A stretch of DNA of 64,000 nucleotides from Nitrospina sp. LS_NOB (GTDB lineage Bacteria; Nitrospinota; Nitrospinia; Nitrospinales; VA-1): assembly GCA_001542995.1 (NCBI GenBank), contig LFLA01000007.1, positions 1 through 64,000 on the forward strand, in the 5' to 3' direction. The notes below the pieces were generated by a model. It did not search any database, was not told where the DNA came from, and saw only the letters and a program-made list of their open reading frames with translations. The position numbers and the translations under genes are program-made. This document shows positions 56,882 through 64,000 of the stretch, piece by piece (the stretch's first letter is position 1; the number at the start of each line of letters is the position of its first letter).

Positions 56882-57289
56882 ATGCTGGAAGATTGGATTT
56901 TAAGGAAAAAGGAAATTGAGTCCTCCAAAGATAAGTTGAAGGGGGTAGACCTCAGTAACGCCAAGTTAATGGGGGCTAAACTTGATGAGGCAGATTTGAC
57001 CCAAGCAGATTTAACAGCCGCTTATTTGATCAAAGCGGATCTTCGCAAGGCAACCTTGGTAGGGGCAGATTTAACCCAGGCGATTTTAAGCGAAGCTGAC
57101 CTTTCAGATGCCGATTTGGAAGGGGCTGAGCTCATGGATTCCTTTTTACACGGAGCGAACCTTAAAGGGGTTGTCAACTTGACCTGCGATCAGATAGAAT
57201 TGGCAAACTTTGACAAAGAGACGATTTTCCCTGACTATATAAATATTCTTTGGACTGAAGATGGGTATTGTGAGTGTGAGGAAATATGA
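56882..57289 (+). CDS. Pentapeptide-repeat protein
   Basis: The 135-residue protein has about ten A(D/N)LxX repeats (ADLTQADLTAAYLIKADL, then ADLSDADLEGAEL), which form a right-handed quadrilateral beta-helix. Members are mostly of unknown role; some mimic DNA to inhibit gyrase, but nothing here supports that for this short protein. A cysteine-containing acidic C-terminus (DGYCECEEI) is unusual. It is followed by a cyclic-nucleotide-binding-domain protein on the same strand, 59 bases away. Confidence 0.8.
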   Translation: MLEDWILRKKEIESSKDKLKGVDLSNAKLMGAKLDEADLTQADLTAAYLIKADLRKATLVGADLTQAILSEADLSDADLEGAELMDSFLHGANLKGVVNLTCDQIELANFDKETIFPDYINILWTEDGYCECEEI

Positions 57290-57348
57290 AGCTTGTGAGG
57301 TAAAAACATTCTTCCTGTATACTAATTCATCCTTTTGAGATAGTAACA

Positions 57349-57822
57349 ATGCGAAACCAGGACGTCTTAAAGTTGATAAAAGAAATTGCTTTTTTTAAGC
57401 CTTTTACCGCAGGCGAGAAAAAGACCTTGGCGAACCTGGACACCCATATCATCGAACATAAAAAAGGGGATTATGTAATTCGCCAGGGAGAGAAGGATTC
57501 CACGATTTTTATCCTGTTAAAAGGAGTTTTGGCGATCACCAAAGATGAGGTTCCAGATGCTGAACTCAATACTTTGAAAGTTGGTGCTATGTTTGGTGAG
57601 GTTCTATTGATCACCGGGAAAACCAGATCCACCAGTGTGATTGCCAAAAATAGGGTGGTTGTCCTGAAAATGGATGCCTATTTGTTAAAAACACCGGATC
57701 CTGCCATCCTGAATAAATTTAAGGACCACCTTTTAAAAATAATTATTAAAAGACTGGATGAAATGAATTCCGCCATGGCGTCTTTCAAGGTTGAATTTGA
57801 AAAAATGTATCGTCGTCTGTAA
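57349..57822 (+). CDS. Cyclic nucleotide-binding-domain protein
   Basis: The 157-residue protein is one cNMP-binding beta-roll (YVIRQGEKDSTIFILLKGVL, MFGEVLLITGKTRSTSVIA with the phosphate-binding cassette in altered form) plus a C-terminal helix, and no DNA-binding domain. It is a free sensor domain; the partner is unknown. The GEVLLITGKTRST segment keeps the conserved G-E and R, so ligand binding is possible. It precedes a small frameshifted membrane protein gene. Confidence 0.82.
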   Translation: MRNQDVLKLIKEIAFFKPFTAGEKKTLANLDTHIIEHKKGDYVIRQGEKDSTIFILLKGVLAITKDEVPDAELNTLKVGAMFGEVLLITGKTRSTSVIAKNRVVVLKMDAYLLKTPDPAILNKFKDHLLKIIIKRLDEMNSAMASFKVEFEKMYRRL

Positions 57823-57840
57823 ATTTAAATTGAGCCCGCC

Positions 57841-58040
57841 ATGTTCAATAAAAGATTACCCTATGAAAGGGGTCCTATTCCCCGGGATAAAGAGCCTCCG
57901 CGCTTTGAGCCGGAAACCAGCGCAGCGAAAATTATATTTGGTTTCAGCATGGCATTGGGATGCTTTTTTTAGTCCTTGTAGTAATAGGTATCTGGAAATC
58001 TTTTAACCAGTTTCTCTACTACTTGTCCGGCTTACTTTGA
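57841..58040 (+). pseudogene. Small membrane protein gene with poly-T frameshift
   Basis: ATG at 57841 opens 43 codons ending at TAG 57970-57972, directly after a T7 tract at 57964-57970. One more T continues the frame through a membrane helix (FLVLVVIGIWKSFNQFLYYL) to TGA at 58038-58040, for a total of 66 residues: an acidic and proline-rich N-terminus, one membrane helix and a short tail. The stop and the helix both sit at the T tract, so this is a sequencing error, a contingency locus or recent decay. Family unknown. Confidence 0.6.
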
Positions 58041-58053
58041 TTTCTTCCGCTTA

Positions 58054-59085
58054 TTGGCTTCTTATCCAGTGAAAAAGAAAAAACATTTGATCGTTCCGGT
58101 TTTTGTGTCACATGAGGGTTGCCCTTACCGGTGCTCGTTTTGTGATCAAGTTAAAATAACGGGCACGGAAAAAAAGACAGATAGAAATAAGCTTAGAGAA
58201 ACCCTGCGTACTCATCTAGAAGGTTTGGACCGGAACCAACTTCCGGAGAGAAGAGAACTGGCTTTTTTCGGCGGTAGTTTTACCGGCATTCCTCTGGAAC
58301 GCCAGGAATATTTGTTGTCCTCGGTTCAGCCATGGATTTTATCTGGAGAAATCCAATCGATCCGGGTTTCCACCCATGCTTTGTTCATTGATGATGTCAG
58401 ACTATCAATGTTGACTAAAAATCACGTTGAAACAGTGGAGTTGGGAATCCAGTCCACAGATCATGAAGTCCTGAAATTAGTGGGACGCGAATGTCCCTTT
58501 GACGTGATTCAATCTGCCGTCAGCAAGATTCGGGAGAGGGGATTTCGCTTGGGTTTGCAATTGATGCCCGGTCTTCCCGGCGATAATGAACACAAGTTCC
58601 AAAAATCGGTGAAGGATGTCATAGGCCTCGGGCCAGATTTTGTCAGGATTTATCCCACTCTGGTTATTAAAAATACGGGATTATTTGATATGTACCAGCA
58701 AGGAACCTATACTCCCTGGAACTTGGAAAGAATGATTGAAGCTGTCAAGGAAGCTGTTGTCCAATTTGAAAAGGCCGGTATTACCGTTATCAGGGTTGGT
58801 TTGCATCCCGATCAATCCTTGTTGCAGAATTATATTGCTGGGCCTTTTCATCCTGCATTTCGCTATCTGGTGGATAGCCGTATTGCCCGGGAGCGAATGA
58901 TAAAGATGATCCGGGCATTGAAACAGGTTCCATTATCGGTTACTTTCAGGGTGCCTGCCAGAAGGGTATCTATTTACCTTGGACATAAAAGAGAGAATCT
59001 TTCTGTCATTAAAAATATTTTTGGATTGGATTCGATAAAATTGCAACAAGATACCACCGAGAATCACCTGGAACTTGTTGCCTGA
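58054..59085 (+). CDS. Radical SAM protein (Elp3/HemN-like)
   Basis: The 343-residue protein has the 4Fe-4S cysteines C23, C27 and C30 (CPYRCSFC), FFGGSFTGIPLERQ, VELGIQSTDHEVLKLVGR and LGLQLMPGLPGDNE, typical of bacterial Elp3-like or YhcC/YtqA-type radical SAM enzymes. No C-terminal HAT domain, so it is not Elp3 itself. Substrate unknown; related proteins modify tRNA. The start is a TTG at 58054 or a GTG at 58069. It lies just after the frameshifted membrane protein gene. Confidence 0.82.
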   Translation: MASYPVKKKKHLIVPVFVSHEGCPYRCSFCDQVKITGTEKKTDRNKLRETLRTHLEGLDRNQLPERRELAFFGGSFTGIPLERQEYLLSSVQPWILSGEIQSIRVSTHALFIDDVRLSMLTKNHVETVELGIQSTDHEVLKLVGRECPFDVIQSAVSKIRERGFRLGLQLMPGLPGDNEHKFQKSVKDVIGLGPDFVRIYPTLVIKNTGLFDMYQQGTYTPWNLERMIEAVKEAVVQFEKAGITVIRVGLHPDQSLLQNYIAGPFHPAFRYLVDSRIARERMIKMIRALKQVPLSVTFRVPARRVSIYLGHKRENLSVIKNIFGLDSIKLQQDTTENHLELVA

Positions 59086-59121
59086 TAAATTTAATTATTA
59101 GTTTTTACAAAGGAGAAAGAT

Positions 59122-59406
59122 GTGGTTACGATAGGAATGAACTATAAAATGATTCCGGGAAAAGAAAAGATTTTTGAAGACGCTTTTGTTAACGTCATAA
59201 AAGTGATGAATGAAATAGAAGGCCATTCTAAATCTTTTTTATACAAAGATGTCAGCGATGCCCAGTCATACCTGATTGTGTCAGAGTGGAACTCTGAGGA
59301 TGCCTATAATGAATTTATACAATCTGATAAATTCAAAGGGGTGGTGAACTGGGGTAAGGAAAATATTCTTGCGGGTCGTCCTTCTCACACTGTATACAAA
59401 CATTAA
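59122..59406 (+). CDS. Antibiotic biosynthesis monooxygenase (ABM) domain protein
   Basis: The 94-residue protein is one ferredoxin-like ABM domain: NYKMIPGKEKIFEDAF, SKSFLYKDVSDAQSYLIVSEWNSEDAYNEFIQSDKF. Members include haem-degrading IsdG-like enzymes and quinol monooxygenases. The haem-binding signature of IsdG is not clear here, so the activity is open. GTG start at 59122 with aaaggagaaag just before. No antibiotic pathway is implied. Confidence 0.8.
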   Translation: MVTIGMNYKMIPGKEKIFEDAFVNVIKVMNEIEGHSKSFLYKDVSDAQSYLIVSEWNSEDAYNEFIQSDKFKGVVNWGKENILAGRPSHTVYKH

Positions 59407-59409
59407 GAA

Positions 59410-59631
59410 TTACTTTATTGGGTCCTGTTTGGGGGTATGTTCGTAGTATCCGTCCCGAACAGCTCTTTGAATCTTTTTGTAGAATAGTTCCGTATCATGG
59501 GGTAGTTCGCCCGGAATTCGCCAACGAACCTTGACCACCTTTCCCTCGGGGTGCTCGATGATGGAAGTGATCTCTCCGGTATTTCTGGAAAGCGGTTCGT
59601 AAAGATTATCGCCTGTTCTTAGTTTCATCAT
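59410..59631 (-). CDS. Small hypothetical protein
   Basis: The 73-residue protein (MKLRTGDNLYEPLSRNTGEITSIIEHPEGKVVKVRWRIPG, in two parts) looks like a small beta-barrel or SH3-like fold: short strands, a GEITSI turn and charged residues. No family recognised. It is convergent with the ABM gene, with 3 bases between their stops, and divergent from the lipoyl-like gene. Confidence 0.55.
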   Translation of the reverse strand: MMKLRTGDNLYEPLSRNTGEITSIIEHPEGKVVKVRWRIPGELPHDTELFYKKIQRAVRDGYYEHTPKQDPIK

Positions 59632-59733
59632 TTAGGTTGGGTTAAGAATTTACTCATTATACTGTTTAATATCCTGATAATGGATTATTTTTAATACGTC
59701 CTTTACAAATATCTCTGAGTTGGAGGAAGTTTA

Positions 59734-59991
59734 ATGGAGGAATATATTATCATGGCCGCTATGTACCCCACCATGACTTCGGGTAAGGTGGATAAATACC
59801 TGGTCCGAAAAGGGGATAAAGTGTCGCCCGGCACTGCTGTGGCTGAAATCATTTCTGAGGGCTATTTCACCTTGTTATCGGAAGTGAAGGGAAGAGTGAA
59901 AGAATTTTATGTCATGGAAGGGGATTATGTTGAGGTGGATACCGCTTTAATCGAAATTGAACTGGCTGAGGAGGAGGAGTTAAAGGGTTGA
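59734..59991 (+). CDS. Stand-alone lipoyl/biotinyl-like domain lacking the lysine
   Basis: The 85-residue protein aligns over its length with a single lipoyl domain: YPTMTSGKVDKYLVRKGDKVSPGTAVAEI, then GRVKEFYVMEGDYVEVDTALIEIE. In true lipoyl domains the hairpin has DK(A/S) with the modified lysine; here the place reads ISEGYFTLLSEV, with glycine, tyrosine and phenylalanine and no lysine. So it cannot be lipoylated or biotinylated at the usual site. It could be a structural or regulatory domain. GTG not needed; ATG at 59734 with ggagg about 8 bases before. Overlaps the convergent mgtE by 12 bases. Confidence 0.7.
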   Translation: MEEYIIMAAMYPTMTSGKVDKYLVRKGDKVSPGTAVAEIISEGYFTLLSEVKGRVKEFYVMEGDYVEVDTALIEIELAEEEELKG

Positions 59992-61332
59992 GAAAAAATA
60001 AGCCGCTGTTGCAAGATAAATGGCCAATCCGACAATATCGTTGATGACAGTGATAACAGGGCCGGTACTAATGGCAGGATCAATGTCCAGGTTTATAAAC
60101 AGGATCGGGGCTAAAGAACCCATCAGTGATGCAACGGAAACAGCAAGGATTATTCCCGTCCCAACCACCAAACCCAGCACCGGATTGGTGTGCAAAATGG
60201 ATTCAGAAGCCAGATAGACAAGGCCTCCGCACAGTAATCCAAAAATCCCACCGTTTAATATTCCAACAGATAGCTCACTTTTGACCACCGTAGCAAGATT
60301 GTCATCTTGAATATCCCCCGTTGCCAAACCCCTTACAATGACAGTGGCACCCTGAATTCCGACATTGCCCGCCAATCCAATTACAAATGGAATGAAAAAT
60401 ATGACCGCGGCAAAATCGGCAAGGGTTGTCTGGTAAGACCCCAGTATCCAAGCACTGATAAGTCCTCCTACAAAAGTTGTGAACAACCAGGGTGCCCGAG
60501 CGATAATTTTGTTGCCTATTTTCTTTGCGAAAGGATCCACCTTGGCGGTTCCCACCATGGTGTATATGTCTTCACTGGCGCTGTCCTGCATGGACCGAAT
60601 GACATCATCGAAAGTGATGATTCCCTGTATCGTATTGTCATTGTCAACAACAGGCAAACTGCTTAAATGTTCCTGACCCATAATTTGGGCAACCTTTTCA
60701 CAAGGATCATTCAGGTGTACTTTTGGAGTTTCAGGGCGGATGAACTCTTTTGCCATTGCCGAAGTCTGAATATTCAGCAAATCCCTCAATTTAAAAAAGC
60801 CTATTAGCTGACCGATTTCATTGACCACATAATAATAAGGAATGGTCTCTTTACTAACGTCTTTCCTTATTTGAGCAAAGATATCTCCAGCTTTGTCGTC
60901 AAAGCGGATTTTGTTGAATTCAGGAGTCATCAAACCACCTGCGGTTTCCTCTTCATAACGAATCAGGTCCTTAATGACCTCAGCGTCCTGAACCTCCATT
61001 TTGCTCAGGAGTTCTTCCTGAGCAGCATCAGGAAGTTCTTGAATGATATCTGTGGCTTCATCTTCCGGCATTTCATCCAGAAGAGCGGCTAAATAGTTCC
61101 GATCCAGCGTTTCCTGGATTTCAAGACGGCTATCCATATCAGTTTCATAAAGGAGTTCCTGCCTTTTTTCATCATCCTCAAGAAGATGAAAAACCTGTAT
61201 CTTCTGCTCCAGATTCAATTCGTGGAGCCTCCGGGCAATTTCAAAGTGATCCAGATCGGTAATGAGAGCACGCAATGAAGCCTCTTGAATATCTGAATCT
61301 TTGAAAGCTTTCTTTAATTTTTCAATAGGCAT
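59980..61332 (-). CDS. mgtE: Magnesium transporter MgtE
   Basis: The 450-residue protein has the N-terminal MgtE superhelix (DEMPEDEATDIIQELPDAAQEELL), two CBS domains (about 130-255), and a C-terminal membrane domain of five helices with GLAGNVGIQGATVIVRGLATGDI and the acidic IDPAISTGP. It is a Mg2+-gated channel with Mg sensing in the CBS and N domains. No M-box riboswitch was recognised upstream. Start ATG at 61332. Convergent with the lipoyl-like gene. Confidence 0.95.
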   Translation of the reverse strand: MPIEKLKKAFKDSDIQEASLRALITDLDHFEIARRLHELNLEQKIQVFHLLEDDEKRQELLYETDMDSRLEIQETLDRNYLAALLDEMPEDEATDIIQELPDAAQEELLSKMEVQDAEVIKDLIRYEEETAGGLMTPEFNKIRFDDKAGDIFAQIRKDVSKETIPYYYVVNEIGQLIGFFKLRDLLNIQTSAMAKEFIRPETPKVHLNDPCEKVAQIMGQEHLSSLPVVDNDNTIQGIITFDDVIRSMQDSASEDIYTMVGTAKVDPFAKKIGNKIIARAPWLFTTFVGGLISAWILGSYQTTLADFAAVIFFIPFVIGLAGNVGIQGATVIVRGLATGDIQDDNLATVVKSELSVGILNGGIFGLLCGGLVYLASESILHTNPVLGLVVGTGIILAVSVASLMGSLAPILFINLDIDPAISTGPVITVINDIVGLAIYLATAAYFFSTL

Positions 61333-61437
61333 AAAAATAGTTATAAATTCGGTAGAAAGTGAAGTATCCTGAGACTTGCTAGATCGATTTTACAATCCCG
61401 AAATGCGAATTTTCAACGGTGCAATATGATCCTGAAT

Positions 61438-61668
61438 ATGTCCCATGAGGACAAAAAAAGATATCAAAAAACATTTAACAAAAAGAAAACCCGCGTTCGA
61501 AAACAGAGGACTTCAATCCTATCAGATAAAACTAAAGATCTTATAGAAAAAAAATTCGATGCGGGTCATCCAGACGGTAAAGAGCAGAATGCTCCTCAAA
61601 TCGATATCCATGTGAAAATGAACGACAACTACCTTCGAACCGGACCCTATAAACCCAAAAGCAAATAA
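61438..61668 (+). CDS. Small basic hypothetical protein
   Basis: The 76-residue protein is rich in lysine and arginine at the N-terminus (KKRYQKTFNKKKTRVRKQR) and lacks hydrophobic segments. No family recognised. The frame is open four codons upstream, to 61426; the ATG at 61438 is chosen without strong evidence. It lies between the divergent mgtE and the convergent broken HD-GYP gene. Confidence 0.45.
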   Translation: MSHEDKKRYQKTFNKKKTRVRKQRTSILSDKTKDLIEKKFDAGHPDGKEQNAPQIDIHVKMNDNYLRTGPYKPKSK

Positions 61669-61710
61669 CGTATCCTGAAAAATGGGAAGGGGAAATTTCT
61701 TAATTGTTTG

Positions 61711-64000
61711 CTAATGGATAGGGGAGGGGTACTTGGGTGGGATGAAAGTTAAAATCCTTGTTTTTCTTTGGAACCGTTTTCGTGTTTTCTGATAAATTTT
61801 GTAAACTTCTTTGTCGATGAATAAGTTAACCAGATTGGGGTCCAGTTCTTCTTTTTCGGCCATGGATCTGAGAATTCGATAGACCGTTTCCAAGGGCATT
61901 GCTTTTTTTATAAGGTCTATCAGATGCGGTCAGGGCTTCAGCAATATCAGTGACAGCCATCAATCTTCCCTCAAAAGAAATTTCGTCCCCCTTCAGGCCA
62001 GAGGATAGCCTTTTCCATTGATAAACTCGTGATGGGCTCCGGCAAAATCAGGAATGTTCCTCAGTTTTTTGGTAAAGGGGATTTGTTTTAACATTTTCAG
62101 GGTCACTGCGGCATGGTCCTGCATCTTTCTTCTTTCTGCTTCAGTAATACTTCCCCGCCGGATGGACAGGTTGGTCAACTCATCTTCGGTCAGGTAAGGT
62201 TGTTGCTCCCCTTCAGCATCAATAAAGGTCAATTCAGATATTTCCTTTAACCTTACCAGGATTTCATCATCAAGAAACTCGCCCGGCTCATTACATTTAT
62301 CAATGAATTCCTCTATTTCTTTTATTTCTTCCAACTTGTCGAGACTTTGCTTTGCAATGGCCTTCAATTTTTCAGGGTCAGAACCATTTTGTAATAATTC
62401 TATCTTGGCATTCTGGCCCTCCAGAATGATTTTCTGGCTGATGTAAGCCCATCTCAAACGAATATATTGGATACGGTCAAAAATAGTTTGCAATTTTTTA
62501 GCCTTTTCCACAATTTCAACTGGAGACGTAACTTTTCCTATATCGTGCATATAGGCGGCAATTCTTAATTCATACATCTGATCCGGTGTAAACGTTTTAT
62601 CCTTAAAATGTCCCTCTTTTAAGTCATGAATGACCTCGGCCATGGTCAAGGTCAGGTCTGCCACCCTGCGAATATGACCGCCGGTAACAGGAGACTTTTC
62701 ATCAATGGCGGTAGCCATGACTTTAACAAATGCTTCAAACAATTCCGTCATGTTGGCAATCAGTTTGGCGTTAGTGATGGAGACAACCGCTTGTGAAGCC
62801 AATGATTCGGAAAGGTTTTCATAATCCTGTGAAAATGCAATCACCTGCTTGGTGATAGGATTAGTAGCATTCAAAAGTTGCAAAACACCAATCACATCGT
62901 TTTCGTGATTGCGCATTGGAACGACCAGCATGGATTGAGACCGGTATCCGGTGGATTGATCAAATTTTTTGGGACCGGTGAAATCAAAAAGGTCGGTATC
63001 ATAAACATCAGGAATGTTTACGGACACCCCTTTCAAGGCCACGAAGGCGGAACATTAGATTCTTTTAACTCAACCGGTGGAAAGGGAATCGATTCTCCAG
63101 TTTTACCTCCCATTCGGATTTTCAAGCTATCGTTTTGAACGATTTGGAAACGAAGGGTGTTGTCTTCGACAATGTATAGCGTCCCAGCATCTGCATTCGT
63201 GAAATTTCGGGCCGGGTCAACAATCATTTCAAGAAGAGTGTTTAAATCTAAAACCCCGGAGAGGGCTCGGCCAATATCCGATAGCTTTTTAATCTATCCA
63301 CCAAGCCGTTCAGCGTATGCGCTCACTTCATCAACCACGCTACAGAGATGTATGTCTCTGATCGCCTTTTCCACTGAAAAATCGCAGTTACCCGACAGAA
63401 AATGAGGGTTACAGATAATCCTTGAGGAGCAGAGGTGTGTCAGAAAGCCAGATTCGTTTGCCACAAACATTGACAAAGACAGGTTCCTTGGAATCGAATA
63501 GTTTCAAATGGGATTGATATAAGTCGTCAGCAGTTGTTCTGCAATCGCCATAGGCTTCTTGTTCTTCTTTAAAGATGCCTTCTTCAAATTTCTTGATGCC
63601 TTCCTTGGAGCTTTTCCCCTCAAAATAGGACCGGAGCAGGGGATCTCTCAGGTTTTCTGGATTTTTTGCGGTTTTTCTCAAAAGCAGTTTAATGCCCCGG
63701 GACGATTGCGATTCAAACAGTCCGGCTCGAATACAAATATGCTGGGCCTTGCCTTTCTCAACTGTCCATTTCTCAATAGCTTCTTTTGAATGGCCCATCG
63801 CTCCGTAAGTGGCAAGCTGATGTCTGATAACATAAAAGGTGGAATAGGCGACAATGGTTTTAACATTAAGTTGTGCTTCCAATTTCAGGATAGGATCAAA
63901 TGAAAGCAGGTTGGACTTCGTGATCGATTCTGGGGTCGCCTCTGCAATGGGCACTCCAACCTCACCCAGGGCTGTGGCGTAGAATAAAGTATCGAATTGT
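61711..64000 (-). pseudogene. GAF / HD-GYP phosphodiesterase gene, multiply broken and cut by the window end
   Basis: On the minus strand from the window end, pieces read in order: an N-terminal region of unknown type (63409-64000), a coil, a GAF domain (from about 63280 down to 62800), and an HD-GYP domain (AAYMHDIGK, later [11 protein letters not shown]). Breaks: a frame change near 63410, in-frame TAG at 63294-63296, frame change near 63045 (ccgcc), frame change near 62005, and another at an A7 tract near 61905. The last piece ends at 61711. HD-GYP proteins degrade cyclic di-GMP; with this many breaks no full product can be made. The 5' end lies outside the window. Confidence 0.75.

Overview
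The window is a bacterial chromosome segment of about 64 kb. It is gene-dense, of moderate GC, and has no rRNA, tRNA, CRISPR array or recognisable insertion sequence. Most genes are single-copy housekeeping genes. The respiratory genes point to a chemolithotroph-like Gram-negative lineage: a tetraheme cytochrome of the c554 family, a membrane-anchored mini diheme cytochrome c, and a bd-oxidase-like membrane protein paired with a diheme cytochrome c. With the LpxB N-terminal-type membrane protein, lipoproteins and TRAP permeases, this best fits a Nitrospinota-like organism. That placement is an inference from gene content; no 16S or marker phylogeny was possible.

Layout. 0.3-8.1 kb: a zinc-ribbon/PCP-reductase-domain protein beside an Mrp P-loop ATPase, a HelD/UvrD-like helicase, a possible structured RNA ending in an intrinsic terminator, truA, a glycosyltransferase, and leuB-asd. 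8.1-17 kb: a strong promoter driving a frameshifted coiled-coil gene, then mtnP-hemL-eno-ftsB-like, an HU/IHF gene, queA, the c554-like cytochrome and an animal-type UDP-glucose dehydrogenase. 17-21 kb (minus strand): dctQ-dctM, ogt, recO, ridA and a mini diheme cytochrome. 21-28 kb: an FGE-like lipoprotein or secreted protein, a coiled-coil protein, sppA, a MOSC protein, an lpd homologue, a bolA homologue and small unknowns. 28-34 kb (minus strand): the bd-like/cytochrome c pair, a GT2-LABN cassette and rlmN. 34-43 kb: a DnaJ-like protein, rdgB, a HEPN-like orphan, acs, a broken TPR lipoprotein gene and a second FGE-like lipoprotein. 43-49 kb (minus strand): fur, hisS, fbp, typA. 49-57 kb (plus strand): xerD and the canonical yceD-rpmF-plsX-fabH-fabD-fabG-acpP-fabF-rnc cluster. 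57-64 kb: small sensory and cofactor-like proteins, a radical SAM protein, mgtE and a broken GAF/HD-GYP gene running off the end.

Two window-wide patterns stand out. First, a family of GC-rich, partly palindromic intergenic repeats of up to about 100 bp occurs in both orientations (near 14.4, 26.8, 33.2, 39.7, 43.4, 45.4 and 50.6 kb). It sometimes supplies the C-terminus or stop codon of the adjoining gene. Second, all gene disruptions I found (single-base frameshifts, often at homopolymers, and three in-frame stops) fall in accessory genes: a small coiled-coil protein, a small membrane protein beside LABN, the TPR lipoprotein, another small membrane protein and the HD-GYP protein. The long housekeeping genes are all intact. 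That skew favours real gene decay over random sequencing error, although reads would be needed to settle it.

The most interesting functional units are the bd-like oxidase/diheme cytochrome pair, the c554-like cytochrome with an atypical CX3CH first haem site, the stand-alone lipoyl-like domain lacking the modifiable lysine, and the structured leader or small RNA upstream of truA.
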